Shown here: in pieces, positions 24,399-33,783 of the stretch
Position numbering within the stretch: position 1 is the first letter of the stretch
Layout: every line of letters begins with the position of its first letter
Source of the DNA: JAJDXO01 sp965207535
GTDB lineage: Bacteria > Pseudomonadota > Alphaproteobacteria > Rhodospirillales > UBA2165
Direction: 5' to 3'
Length of the DNA stretch: 64,000 nt
Assembly (NCBI GenBank): GCA_965207535.1
Contig: CBDBMR010000004.1
Span: forward strand, 175,978-239,977
The notes under the pieces: generated by a model
Told to the model about the DNA's origin: nothing
The model's input: the letters and a program-made list of their open reading frames with translations, nothing else
Databases searched by the model: none
Program-made: the position numbers and the translations under genes

Positions 24399-26152
24399 CG
24401 GACAGCTCTCACTCGCGTCGGGTCCACCTGAAAGGCGCACGAAAGGAAGCGCTTGAGACCAGTCGCAGCCGGTTGACGGTCACGAGTGTGCTGTTCGCCG
24501 TTGCCTTCGCCGTCATTTCGGGCCGGCTGGTGGAATTGGCGGTGTTCGAAGACCCGCAGGCCCGCGCCACCGCAAAGGCGTCCAGAACGGTGGTGCAGTC
24601 CAATTCCCGCGCCGACATTCTTGACCGCAACGGGATTCTCCTCGCCACCAGCGTACCGACCGCCTCGGTTTACGCTAATCCCCGCCATCTTTTGGACGCC
24701 CGCGATGCGGCCCGGCGCATCGTCACTGTCCTCCCCGAGGTGAACGAGGCGAAGCTGTTCCGGCGGCTGAACTCGGAGGGGACTTTCGTCTGGATCCGGC
24801 GCAACATCACGCCCAACCAGCAGTTCGCCATCAATGCCTTGGGCCTGCCCGGCATTTACTTCCGCCGCACCGAGCGCCGGGTCTACCCGCACGGCAGCCT
24901 GACCAGTCACGTTGTCGGCACCACCGATATCGACGCCAAGGGCCTCACCGGCATTGAGCGCAATTTCGACCGCCGGCTGCAGGATTCCGAGCAGGCACTG
25001 GCGCTGTCCCTTGATGTCCGGGTCCAGTCGGTGGTCCGCCGGGCCCTCAATACGGCCATCGAAAAGTTTTCCGCCGTCGGAGGCGCGGGCATCGTTGTCG
25101 ACGTTACCAACGGCGAGGTCCTCGCTTTGGTTTCGCTACCCGATTTCGAGCCCCATTTCGGCGGCGACGTCACCGCCGAAGCCCGGTTCAATCGGGTTAC
25201 CAAGGGCGTCTACGAGATGGGTTCGACATTCAAGCTGTTCACTACGGCGATGGCGCTCGACAGCAAGACGATCGGCTTGAATGGAGGCTTCGACGCCACT
25301 AGGCCGCTGCGTGTGGCGCGCTTCGTCATCAACGACTACCACGCCAAGAAGCGCTGGCTGAGCGTGCCCGAGATCCTTGTCCATTCGTCCAATATCGGTG
25401 CCGCAAAAATGGGGGTGGCGGTTGGGACCAAAACCCAACAGGCCTATCTCCGCGCTCTCGGTTTGACCCGCAAGGCCAAGCTCGAATTGCCTGAGATCGG
25501 CGTCCCGCTGATCCCGTCGCCGTGGCGCAAAATCAGCACCATGACCATTTCCTACGGTCACGGCATCGCCGTCTCGCCCTTGCAGATGGCGAACGGGATC
25601 GCCGCGCTGGTCAATGGCGGGATTTTACGCGATGCCACCTTGGCGCTCAGCGCCCCGGACGCGGAGCCGGCAGGCGTCCAGGTCATCAAGACCGACACAT
25701 CGATCAAGATGCGCAAGCTCATGCGTCTGGTGGTCCGTCGCGGCACCGGCAAAAACGCCGAGGTGGAGGGATATCTGGTGGGGGGCAAGACCGGCACCGC
25801 CGATAAGCCCGCCGCCGGCGGCTATTCCGACAGCCGACGGGTGATCTCCTCTTTCGTCGGCGCGTTTCCCATCGACCGGCCGCGCTACGTGGTGCTGGCC
25901 ATGTTGGATGAGCCGAAAGGAACCGCCGAGACGTTCGGCTACGCAACCGGCGGCTGGGTCGCTGCCCCGGTGGTACGGGATATCGTCACTGCGCTGGGTC
26001 CGATGATGGGCATGGCACCGAGCAGGGAAACCGAGCGGCCGCCCCGGCCGGGCGACTCCCTCTATATCGCCGCCGACAAACCGAGCCAAACGGCGCGAAA
26101 CCAGGGAGTCCGAGGCCAATCCGTACGAGGACCGGCTCGTGCAACTTACTGA
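24395..26152 (+). CDS. ftsI: Peptidoglycan transpeptidase FtsI (PBP3)
   Basis: The 585-residue class B penicillin-binding protein crosslinks septal peptidoglycan. A short cytoplasmic tail and one transmembrane helix (about 28-48) precede the pedestal domain. The transpeptidase motifs are S277-T-F-K280, S-S-N near 331-333, and K465-T-G-T. ATG at 24395 overlaps the ftsL stop; the frame stays open upstream to 24074, but that part is a shadow of ftsL. It works with FtsW, encoded further on. It overlaps murE by 14 bp. Confidence 0.97.
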   Translation: MTDSSHSRRVHLKGARKEALETSRSRLTVTSVLFAVAFAVISGRLVELAVFEDPQARATAKASRTVVQSNSRADILDRNGILLATSVPTASVYANPRHLLDARDAARRIVTVLPEVNEAKLFRRLNSEGTFVWIRRNITPNQQFAINALGLPGIYFRRTERRVYPHGSLTSHVVGTTDIDAKGLTGIERNFDRRLQDSEQALALSLDVRVQSVVRRALNTAIEKFSAVGGAGIVVDVTNGEVLALVSLPDFEPHFGGDVTAEARFNRVTKGVYEMGSTFKLFTTAMALDSKTIGLNGGFDATRPLRVARFVINDYHAKKRWLSVPEILVHSSNIGAAKMGVAVGTKTQQAYLRALGLTRKAKLELPEIGVPLIPSPWRKISTMTISYGHGIAVSPLQMANGIAALVNGGILRDATLALSAPDAEPAGVQVIKTDTSIKMRKLMRLVVRRGTGKNAEVEGYLVGGKTGTADKPAAGGYSDSRRVISSFVGAFPIDRPRYVVLAMLDEPKGTAETFGYATGGWVAAPVVRDIVTALGPMMGMAPSRETERPPRPGDSLYIAADKPSQTARNQGVRGQSVRGPARATY

Positions 26153-27602
26153 TCTCTTGGAAGGGGAAGACAAACAAGGCATGCAGGTGGCGGGCGACAA
26201 AACAACACAGATAAGGGGACTGACGGCGGATTCCCGTCTGGTCAAGCCGGGTTATCTGTTTGCCGCCTTGCCCGGCTCCCGTGCCGACGGACGGGACTTC
26301 ATCGTCGACGCCATCGAGCGCGGCGCATCGGCGGTCTTGGCGCCGGCGGAAACCGCGTTCCAGGTTCCTAAAGACATCGGCGTCGTCGCCACCGAGAATC
26401 CCCGGCGCCTCTATGCCCGGATGGCAGCCAAGTTCCACGGACGGCAGCCGGCTCATATGGCCGCCGTGACCGGGACCAACGGCAAGACCTCGGTTGCCGA
26501 TTTCGCCCGCCAGATCTGGTCTCATCAGGGACGCCGCGCCGCCAGCGTCGGAACCCTCGGAATCATTTCTTCCAACGGGTGGCGGCGGGGGAGCCTGACG
26601 ACGCCCGATCCCGCCGACCTCCATGCCTCGCTGAAGGCGCTGGCCGAAAACCGTGTCACGCACGCCGCCCTCGAAGCCAGCAGTCACGGTCTCGACCAGC
26701 ACCGTCTCGACGGGGTGCGCATCGGCGTGGCCGCCTTCACCAATCTGTCGCGGGACCATCTCGATTACCACGGCGACATGGAGAACTACCTTGCCGCGAA
26801 ACTGCGCCTGTTCACCGAGGTGCTGACGCCCGGCGGAGCGGTGGTCATGAGTTCCGACGATCCGGTCTCCCGGAAGGTAAGGGATGCGGCGACCGGTGTT
26901 GGGGCGACGGTCACGACGGTCGGGCTCGCCGGCGACGGCATCAGGCTCGGTGCAATGTCGCCGGCCGCCGAAGGCTTGGACATGGCATTCATCCTTGCCG
27001 GGTCGCGGCACCATGTGCGGTTGCCGCTTGCCGGCGGGTTTCAGGCAATGAACGCATTGATCGCGCTTGGGATCGTTGTCGCCGATGGGGGTGATGCGGG
27101 AACCGCTGTCGAGGCCCTCTCGCACCTCAAAGGCGTGCCCGGGCGTCTCGAAAAGATCAGCGAGTATCGGGGTGGTGCGGTCTACGTGGATTACGCCCAC
27201 ACGCCGGATGCGGTGACCACCGCGCTTCGTGCCATCCGGCCCCACACCGAGGGGAAACTGATTGCGATTATCGGCTGCGGCGGCGATCGCGATCCGGGCA
27301 AGCGCGCTTCCATGGGCGCGGCTGCGCTCAGCGGCGCGGATGAAGTGATCGTCACCGACGACAATCCCCGCACCGAGGATCCCGCCTCCATTCGTGCCGC
27401 GGTTCTCGAAGGCGCACCCGCGGCAACGGAGATTGGCGATCGGCGCGACGCCATTCGGCAGGCCGTTCGGATGATCGGCCCCGGCGATGTCGTTCTGGTC
27501 GCCGGCAAGGGTCACGAGGAAGGTCAGATCGTCGGCGAAGACATTTTGCCCTTCAACGACGCCGACGTAATCCGCGACGCTATCACGGAGCTGGACGAAT
27601 GA
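26139..27602 (+). CDS. murE: UDP-MurNAc-L-Ala-D-Glu:meso-diaminopimelate ligase
   Basis: The 487-residue Mur ligase adds the third residue of the peptidoglycan stem. The ATP loop is G-T-N-G-K-T-S near 111, the central Lys/His region follows at S-H-G-L-D-Q, and the D-N-P-R-T-E-D-P motif near 409 is the hallmark of enzymes that take meso-diaminopimelate rather than lysine. The start is GTG at 26139, within the end of ftsI; a downstream ATG at 26181 is an alternative that removes 14 residues. It overlaps murF by 4 bp. Confidence 0.97.
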   Translation: MQLTDLLEGEDKQGMQVAGDKTTQIRGLTADSRLVKPGYLFAALPGSRADGRDFIVDAIERGASAVLAPAETAFQVPKDIGVVATENPRRLYARMAAKFHGRQPAHMAAVTGTNGKTSVADFARQIWSHQGRRAASVGTLGIISSNGWRRGSLTTPDPADLHASLKALAENRVTHAALEASSHGLDQHRLDGVRIGVAAFTNLSRDHLDYHGDMENYLAAKLRLFTEVLTPGGAVVMSSDDPVSRKVRDAATGVGATVTTVGLAGDGIRLGAMSPAAEGLDMAFILAGSRHHVRLPLAGGFQAMNALIALGIVVADGGDAGTAVEALSHLKGVPGRLEKISEYRGGAVYVDYAHTPDAVTTALRAIRPHTEGKLIAIIGCGGDRDPGKRASMGAAALSGADEVIVTDDNPRTEDPASIRAAVLEGAPAATEIGDRRDAIRQAVRMIGPGDVVLVAGKGHEEGQIVGEDILPFNDADVIRDAITELDE

Positions 27603-29029
27603 TGGCGGCAGCGCCTCCTCTTTGGACGGCGGCCGACGCCGCGGCGGCCACCGGCGGAACCGCGGGCGGGTCCTGGGCCGCCACCGGTGTGTCCATAGAC
27701 AGCCGCACGGTACAGCCCGGCGATCTGTTCACGGCGATCGAAGGTCCGAACTTCGATGGCCATGATTTTGTCCGCCAAGCCTTGCAGAGCGGCGCGGTTG
27801 CCGCGCTGGTATCCCGCGCCCCGGCGGAACCGGTCAATGGGGATTTCCTGCTGACCGTCGGCGACACCCTCCGGGCACTGGGGGATCTGGGCCAAGCGGG
27901 GCGGAAACGCAGCGAAGGGACCATCATCGCCGTCACCGGCAGCGTCGGCAAAACCGGCGTCAAGGAGGCGTTGGCGTTTTTGCTCGGCTGCCAAAAGGAA
28001 ACCCATTTCTCGGCCGGCAGCTTCAACAACCAGTTCGGCGTGCCCCTGAGCCTCGCCCGGCTGTCCCCCTCCGCCGCCTACGGCGTGTTCGAGTTGGGCA
28101 TGAACCACGCCGGCGAGTTGACCGAACTGTCCAATTTGGTCCGGCCGAACGTCGCCGTTATCACCACCGTCGAAGTGGCGCATTTGGAGTTCTTCGCCTC
28201 ACTCGCCGACATCGCGCTGGCCAAATCGGAGATTTTCGCCGGCCTCGAGCCGGGCGGCATTGCCGTGCTCAACCGGGACAATCCGTATTTCGACCTCATG
28301 GCCGAGGCGGCGCGGGCGGCAGACGCCGAGATCATCACCTTCGGCCGTCATGACGACGCCCGTTTCAGGGTGGTGCAGTCGGAGGCCGCCGGCACCGGCT
28401 CCGACGTCGAAGCCATGGCGGACGGCAAGCGGATCGCCTTCCATCTGCCGTTGCCCGGCGATCACTGGGTCGCCAACGCGCTGGCCGTGCTCGCGGTCTT
28501 GGCGGCGGCGGGCGGCGATCTCAAACAGGCTGCCGATGACATCAGCGGATTGAAGCCCGCCAAGCGCCGGGGCGAGCGCCATCAGGTGCGTTTCGCCGGC
28601 ATGTGTTTCGAGATCATCGATGACAGCTACAACGCCAGCCCGGCGGCCATGACGGCCGCCTTGTCGGTGCTTGGCCAATCGGCGCCGGGCCCGTCCGGCC
28701 GCCGCATTGCGGTATTGGGGGACATGCTTGAATTGGGCGGAGACTCGCCGGCCCTTCACCAGGCGTTGAAGGACGATGTGGAGGCATCGGCGATCGATCT
28801 GGTGTTCGCCGTCGGAGCCCAAATGAAGTTTCTGTTCGACGCGGTTGCGCCCGAAAAGCGGGGCGGCTGGGCAGAGACGGCTGAGGAGTTGGCACCGGTC
28901 ATTTTGGCATCGGTCCATTCCGGTGACGTGGTTCTGGTCAAGGGCTCGGCCGGTATGCGGATGGGTCAAATTGTCGACGCGCTGCGGAACCTGGATTCCG
29001 ACCCGGTGCGAATGGCCGGCGGGAGGTAG
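27599..29029 (+). CDS. murF: UDP-MurNAc-tripeptide:D-Ala-D-Ala ligase
   Basis: MurF attaches D-Ala-D-Ala to complete the UDP-MurNAc-pentapeptide. The 476-residue protein has the ATP loop T-G-S-V-G-K-T-G near 116, F-N-N-Q-F-G-V-P-L near 142, E-L-G-M-N-H-A-G-E near 165, and D-D-S-Y-N-A-S-P near 340, all typical of MurF. It overlaps murE by an ATGA junction and is followed by mraY after 9 bp. Confidence 0.97.
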   Translation: MMAAAPPLWTAADAAAATGGTAGGSWAATGVSIDSRTVQPGDLFTAIEGPNFDGHDFVRQALQSGAVAALVSRAPAEPVNGDFLLTVGDTLRALGDLGQAGRKRSEGTIIAVTGSVGKTGVKEALAFLLGCQKETHFSAGSFNNQFGVPLSLARLSPSAAYGVFELGMNHAGELTELSNLVRPNVAVITTVEVAHLEFFASLADIALAKSEIFAGLEPGGIAVLNRDNPYFDLMAEAARAADAEIITFGRHDDARFRVVQSEAAGTGSDVEAMADGKRIAFHLPLPGDHWVANALAVLAVLAAAGGDLKQAADDISGLKPAKRRGERHQVRFAGMCFEIIDDSYNASPAAMTAALSVLGQSAPGPSGRRIAVLGDMLELGGDSPALHQALKDDVEASAIDLVFAVGAQMKFLFDAVAPEKRGGWAETAEELAPVILASVHSGDVVLVKGSAGMRMGQIVDALRNLDSDPVRMAGGR

Positions 29030-29038
29030 GGAGGATTC

Positions 29039-30124
29039 ATGCTGAACAATCTTTCCGCCTTCGCCGATCAGATCCCGGTCCTCAACCTGTTCCGTTACAT
29101 CACCTTCCGGACCGGGGCCGCCATGATCACCGCGCTGGCCATCAGCTTCATTCTCGGCCCGATCCTTATCGAGTGGCTGAAAAAGCATCAGCAAGGCGGT
29201 CAGCCGATCCGCGATGACGGGCCCGAATCCCATATCCTGACCAAGGCCGGCACCCCGACCATGGGCGGCTTTCTGATCCTGATTGCGCTGATCCTGTCGA
29301 CGGCACTGTGGGCCGACCTCGGCAACGGCTATATCTGGGCGGCGCTCGGGGTGACCATCGGCTACGGGATCATCGGCTTCATCGATGACTACCTGAAGGT
29401 GACCAGGCGCAGTCACAAGGGATTGTCGGGCAAACTCAAGCTGTCCCTTCAGATCGTCATCGCCTTGGCGGCGGCACTGTGGATCATGAAGCTGACCCGT
29501 GATCCGCTCTCCACCTCGCTCGCCATTCCGTTCTTCAAGGACGTGCTGCTCGATCTCGGCTGGTTCTTTATACCATTCGCCGCGTTCGTGATGGTCGGCG
29601 CCTCCAACGCGGTCAACCTTACCGACGGGTTGGACGGGTTGGCCATCGGGCCGGTGCTGATTGCAGCCGCCGTCTTCGGCATCATTACCTACTTGACCGG
29701 CAACTCGGTGTTTTCCAACTACCTGCAGGTTCACTACGTGCCGGGCGCCGGAGAGCTGTCCATATTTCTCGGTGCTCTGCTGGGCGCCAGTCTCGGCTTC
29801 CTCTGGTACAACGCGCCGCCGGCCATGGTGTTCATGGGCGATACGGGGTCGCTCTCATTGGGCGGTGCGCTCGGGACCGTGAGTGTCGTCACCAAGCACG
29901 AGTTGGTCTTGGCGCTGGTCGGTGGCCTGTTCGTTCTCGAGACCGTGTCCGTCATCGTCCAGGTGATTTCCTACAAACTTACCGGCAGACGGGTGTTTCA
30001 GATGGCGCCGCTCCACCATCACTTCGAAAAGAAGGGGTGGGCCGAGCCGACCATCGTCATCCGCTTCTGGATCATCGCGACCATTCTGGCTCTGGCCGGA
30101 TTGGCAACGCTCAAACTGAGATAA
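29039..30124 (+). CDS. mraY: Phospho-N-acetylmuramoyl-pentapeptide transferase
   Basis: MraY transfers phospho-MurNAc-pentapeptide to undecaprenyl phosphate, making lipid I at the inner membrane. The 361-residue polytopic protein has about ten helices and the catalytic motifs F-I-D-D-Y-L-K near 118, N-L-T-D-G-L-D-G-L-A near 196, F-M-G-D-T-G-S-L near 266, and H-H-H-F-E near 323. GGGAGG lies 6 bp before the ATG. It sits between murF and murD in the usual dcw order. Confidence 0.98.
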   Translation: MLNNLSAFADQIPVLNLFRYITFRTGAAMITALAISFILGPILIEWLKKHQQGGQPIRDDGPESHILTKAGTPTMGGFLILIALILSTALWADLGNGYIWAALGVTIGYGIIGFIDDYLKVTRRSHKGLSGKLKLSLQIVIALAAALWIMKLTRDPLSTSLAIPFFKDVLLDLGWFFIPFAAFVMVGASNAVNLTDGLDGLAIGPVLIAAAVFGIITYLTGNSVFSNYLQVHYVPGAGELSIFLGALLGASLGFLWYNAPPAMVFMGDTGSLSLGGALGTVSVVTKHELVLALVGGLFVLETVSVIVQVISYKLTGRRVFQMAPLHHHFEKKGWAEPTIVIRFWIIATILALAGLATLKLR

Positions 30125-30137
30125 CGGGGGCGCGGGC

Positions 30138-31511
30138 GTGATCCAGATCGATACATTCAAGGGACAGCCGGTCGCGGTCATGGGCTTGGGCCGCACCGGG
30201 CTCACGGCCGCCCGTGCGCTCGCCGCCGGCGGCGCCGAGGTGTGGGCCTGGGACGATGACGATGCGCGGCGCGAGGCCGCCGCCGGCGAAGGTATCGCTC
30301 TGGTGGAGTTGGCCGCGCGGAATTTAGGTGACGCCGGCGCCCTGGTGCTGAGCCCGGGCATCCCCCATTTGCACCCCGAACCTCACCCGGTGGCGGCGAA
30401 GGCGCGGGACGCCGGATGCGAGATCATCTGCGATGTCGACCTGCTGGCCCGCCAGATCACCGAGCCCGGCTATGTGGGGGTCACCGGTACCAATGGCAAG
30501 TCGACCACCACCGCGCTGATCGGGCACGTTCTGGCCCACGCCGGCAATGAAGTGGCGGTCGGCGGCAATATCGGTGATCCGGTTCTCGACTTGAATGAAC
30601 TGGGGCCTTCCGGGACCTATGTGCTCGAACTGTCCTCCTATCAGCTCGAACGGGTACCGCGGCTGGCGCTTGATGTCGCCATCCTGCTCAACATCTCCCC
30701 CGATCATCTCGACCGCCACGGCGGGATGGACGGTTATGTCGCCGCCAAGACGCGAATTTTCGATCAGACCGCCGATGGCGCTCACGCCATCGTCGGCGTG
30801 GATGACCACTATGGCCGCGGCCTGTGGCTCGATCCGTTGATGCGCGGCGGTGTGAAAATTGTCCCGATCTCGGGAAATCAACGGGTGTCCGGCGGCGTCT
30901 ACGCCGACGGGACCGGCATGTTGATTGACGATCTGGATAACGGCCGGGCGGGGGTGCTCGACCTGAGGGCGGTCGGCACCCTTCCCGGCCGGCACAATTG
31001 GCAGAATGCGGCCGCGGCTTACGCCGCAGCGCGGCTGGTGGGCGTTGCCGCCGCGTCCGCCGCCGAGGCCATTCGGTCCTTTGCCGGCCTGGCCCATCGC
31101 CAGGAAGTGATCCGCCGGATCGGGCGGGTGACTTATGTCAATGATTCCAAGGCGACGAACCTCGATGCCGCCGCCAAGGCGCTTGCGTCGTACGGCAATA
31201 TCCACTGGATCGCCGGAGGACGCTCCAAGGAAGATGACCTCTCGGCCCTCGAAGCCTTGTATCCGCGGATTCGCCGGGCCTATCTGATCGGTGAGGCGGC
31301 GGCCCAATTCGAGGCGGCCCTTGCGGGGATCGTGCCCGCCGAGCGTGCAGACTCCCTCGAAGCCGCGGTGGGCAGTGCCCATACCGCCGCCCGGGAAAGC
31401 GGCGAAGACGCGGTGGTCCTCCTGTCGCCGGGCTGCGCATCGTTCGACCAGTTCACCGACTTCGAGGCGCGAGGTCGGGCATTCCGGGTTGCGGTGGAGG
31501 CCCTGTCATGA
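30138..31511 (+). CDS. murD: UDP-MurNAc-L-alanine:D-glutamate ligase
   Basis: MurD adds D-glutamate to UDP-MurNAc-L-Ala. The 457-residue protein has an N-terminal Rossmann-like UDP domain (V-M-G-L-G-R-T-G near 15), the ATP loop G-V-T-G-T-N-G-K-S-T near 120, and the H-R-Q-E linker with N-D-S-K-A-T-N near 330, all typical of MurD. The start is GTG after GGGGGCGCGGGC. It overlaps ftsW by 4 bp (ATGA), implying translational coupling. Confidence 0.96.
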   Translation: MIQIDTFKGQPVAVMGLGRTGLTAARALAAGGAEVWAWDDDDARREAAAGEGIALVELAARNLGDAGALVLSPGIPHLHPEPHPVAAKARDAGCEIICDVDLLARQITEPGYVGVTGTNGKSTTTALIGHVLAHAGNEVAVGGNIGDPVLDLNELGPSGTYVLELSSYQLERVPRLALDVAILLNISPDHLDRHGGMDGYVAAKTRIFDQTADGAHAIVGVDDHYGRGLWLDPLMRGGVKIVPISGNQRVSGGVYADGTGMLIDDLDNGRAGVLDLRAVGTLPGRHNWQNAAAAYAAARLVGVAAASAAEAIRSFAGLAHRQEVIRRIGRVTYVNDSKATNLDAAAKALASYGNIHWIAGGRSKEDDLSALEALYPRIRRAYLIGEAAAQFEAALAGIVPAERADSLEAAVGSAHTAARESGEDAVVLLSPGCASFDQFTDFEARGRAFRVAVEALS

Positions 31512-32656
31512 CCGCGCTTCCCCGGACGGATATCAGCATCTTCGGCCGCTGGTGGTGGACGGTCGACCGTTGGACACTGTCGGCACTGGTCGCCGTATCG
31601 GCCATCGGCATCGTCCTGACCATGGCGGCGTCACCGGCCGTCGCCGACCGGCTGGACCTGGATGCGTTCCACTTCATTCGACGGCAGTTCCTGTTCATTC
31701 CGCTGTCGTTTGCCATCCTGATCGGCGTCTCCCTGTTGAATCCCGCCGGCGTTCGCCGCCTGGCGGTGTTCGGCTTCATCATTTCGGTCATCGGTCTGGG
31801 AATGACGTTGTTCGTCGGCCAGGAGATCAGGGGCGCCGCCCGCTGGATCAGCCTGCCCGGTTTCTCCCTGCAGCCGTCGGAGTTCGTCAAGCCCTGCTTT
31901 GCCGTGGTGGCGGCTTGGATGTTCTCGCAGTGGCGGATAAAGGGGGACATACCGGGCCACGCCGTGGCCATCGCTCTCTACGCGCTGGTGGTCGGGCTGT
32001 TGCTGCTGCAGCCGGATGTGGGGATGACGATCCTCATTTCGGTGGTTTGGGGGGTGCAGTTCTTCCTCGCCGGATTGCCCATGTTGCTGGTGTTGGGCAT
32101 CGGCATTCTGTTCATCGCCGGGGGCATCGCGGCTTACTCCAATTTCGCCCACGTCCAGATCCGGGTCGACCGGTTCCTCGATCCGGCGGGCGGCGAAGCG
32201 TATCAGGTGGCAAGGTCCCTGGAGGCAGTGGTCGCCGGCGGCATCTTCGGCCGCGGGCCCGGCGAGGGCGAGGTCAAATCCATCCTTCCCGACGCCCATG
32301 CGGATTTCATATTCGCCGTCGCGGCGGAGGAATTCGGCCTGATTACGGGCCTGCTCATCGTCGCCTTGTTTGCTTTCATCGTGCTCCGCGGATTCGCCCT
32401 GGTGATGCGGGAGACCGACCTGTTCGTGCAGCTCGCCGTAGCCGGACTCCTGGTGCAGTTCGGCCTCCAAGCGCTCATCAACATGGCGTCGACCATCAAC
32501 CTGATGCCCACCAAGGGTATGACGCTGCCGTTCATATCCTACGGCGGCTCGTCGATGGCGGCGATGGCGCTGGGCATGGGCATGGTGCTGGCGCTCACGC
32601 GCGAGCGGCCCCGGGCAAATGACTTGAGCCGGTTCACCGGACGGGGGGCGCCATGA
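31508..32656 (+). CDS. ftsW: Septal peptidoglycan glycosyltransferase FtsW (SEDS family)
   Basis: The 382-residue membrane protein has ten helices and the SEDS hallmarks: G-A-A-R-W-I near 110, L-Q-P-S-E-F-V-K near 120, and the E-G-E / D-A-H-A-D-F-I-F-A-V-A-A-E-E loop near 255-275 with the catalytic-loop Asp. FtsW polymerises septal glycan with FtsI. Position between murD and murG fits. The start ATG overlaps the murD stop, and its own stop overlaps murG by 4 bp. Confidence 0.96.
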   Translation: MTALPRTDISIFGRWWWTVDRWTLSALVAVSAIGIVLTMAASPAVADRLDLDAFHFIRRQFLFIPLSFAILIGVSLLNPAGVRRLAVFGFIISVIGLGMTLFVGQEIRGAARWISLPGFSLQPSEFVKPCFAVVAAWMFSQWRIKGDIPGHAVAIALYALVVGLLLLQPDVGMTILISVVWGVQFFLAGLPMLLVLGIGILFIAGGIAAYSNFAHVQIRVDRFLDPAGGEAYQVARSLEAVVAGGIFGRGPGEGEVKSILPDAHADFIFAVAAEEFGLITGLLIVALFAFIVLRGFALVMRETDLFVQLAVAGLLVQFGLQALINMASTINLMPTKGMTLPFISYGGSSMAAMALGMGMVLALTRERPRANDLSRFTGRGAP

Positions 32657-33783
32657 CCGGGCCGCTGATCGTCCTCGCCACCGGCGGCACCGGCGGGCAT
32701 GTATTCCCCGCCGAAGCGCTTGCCGCCGAACTGGCGGCCCGCGGCTGCCGGCTGGCGTTGTTCACCGACCGCCGGGGCGGTGCGTTCGGCGGCCGGCTGA
32801 ATGAAATCGATACCTACCGCATTCGGGCGGGCGGGATCGCCGGCAAGAGCCCGGTGGACCGGCTGATGTCCACCGCCGAAATCGGTCTTGGGACCATGCA
32901 GGCGTGGCAATTGCTGAAACAACTGCGCCCGGCCGCGGCCGTTGGTTTCGGCGGCTATGCATCGGTGCCGACGATGACGGCGGCAACCTTCACCGGCATG
33001 CGGACCGCCATCCATGAACAGAATGCAGTACTCGGGCGCGCCAACCGGCTTCTGGCCGGCCGGGTCAACCGCATCGCGACGGCCTTTAAGGAGGTGAGGT
33101 CGGTGCCCGCCGGCGCCGAGGCCAAGGTCGTGCGCACGGGTATGCCGGTGCGGCCGATGATCGGTGCCGTTCGCGACCGCGCCTACCCGCCCCTTGACGG
33201 AGACTCACCCCTCGACATCCTGGTATTCGGCGGCTCTCAGGGTGCCCATGCGCTCTCGCAGGTGGTACCGCAGGCCCTGGGCATGCTCGATCCACGCTTC
33301 AAGGATCGGCTTCGCGTCGTTCAACAGTGCCGCGAAGAGGACATCGCGGCGGTCCGCGGGCAATATGGTTCGTTCGGGATCGACGCCGACCTCAGGCCTT
33401 TCTTCGACGATATTCCCGAGCGCTATGCGGCCGCGCACCTGGTCATCTGCCGATCCGGAGCATCGACCGTCGCCGAGCTGACCGCCATCGGCCGCCCGGC
33501 GATCATGGTGCCCTATCCGCACGCCATCGACGATCATCAGGCATTCAACGCCCACGCCTTGGATGATGCCGGTGGCGGCTGGCTGATGCCCGAAAAATCC
33601 TTTGCCGCCGATGCGCTGGCCGCCCGCCTCGATTCCCTGTTCTCCCTGCCCAAGTTGCTCGAGAAGGCCGCCGCCGCCGCCAAAGCCGCCGGGGTTCCCA
33701 ACGCAGTCGCGACGCTCGCCGACATGGTGATGGATATGGTGCCGGGCAACGGTGATGCCGAACCGAGGAGGGCCGCCGCATGA
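32653..33783 (+). CDS. murG: N-acetylglucosaminyl transferase MurG
   Basis: MurG adds GlcNAc from UDP-GlcNAc to lipid I, forming lipid II on the inner face of the membrane. The 376-residue GT-B protein starts with the glycine loop A-T-G-G-T-G-G-H-V-F-P-A, has G-F-G-G-Y near 100, H-E-Q-N near 120, G-G-S-Q-G-A near 190, and R-S-G-A-S-T-V-A-E near 265, all MurG signatures. It is coupled at both ends by 4-bp overlaps. Confidence 0.97.
   Translation: MTGPLIVLATGGTGGHVFPAEALAAELAARGCRLALFTDRRGGAFGGRLNEIDTYRIRAGGIAGKSPVDRLMSTAEIGLGTMQAWQLLKQLRPAAAVGFGGYASVPTMTAATFTGMRTAIHEQNAVLGRANRLLAGRVNRIATAFKEVRSVPAGAEAKVVRTGMPVRPMIGAVRDRAYPPLDGDSPLDILVFGGSQGAHALSQVVPQALGMLDPRFKDRLRVVQQCREEDIAAVRGQYGSFGIDADLRPFFDDIPERYAAAHLVICRSGASTVAELTAIGRPAIMVPYPHAIDDHQAFNAHALDDAGGGWLMPEKSFAADALAARLDSLFSLPKLLEKAAAAAKAAGVPNAVATLADMVMDMVPGNGDAEPRRAAA

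Noticed and set aside
25986..29734. Long minus-strand frames (about 510 codons each) opposite murE and murF
   Set aside because: They lie wholly opposite conserved Mur ligases and have no homology or start signals.
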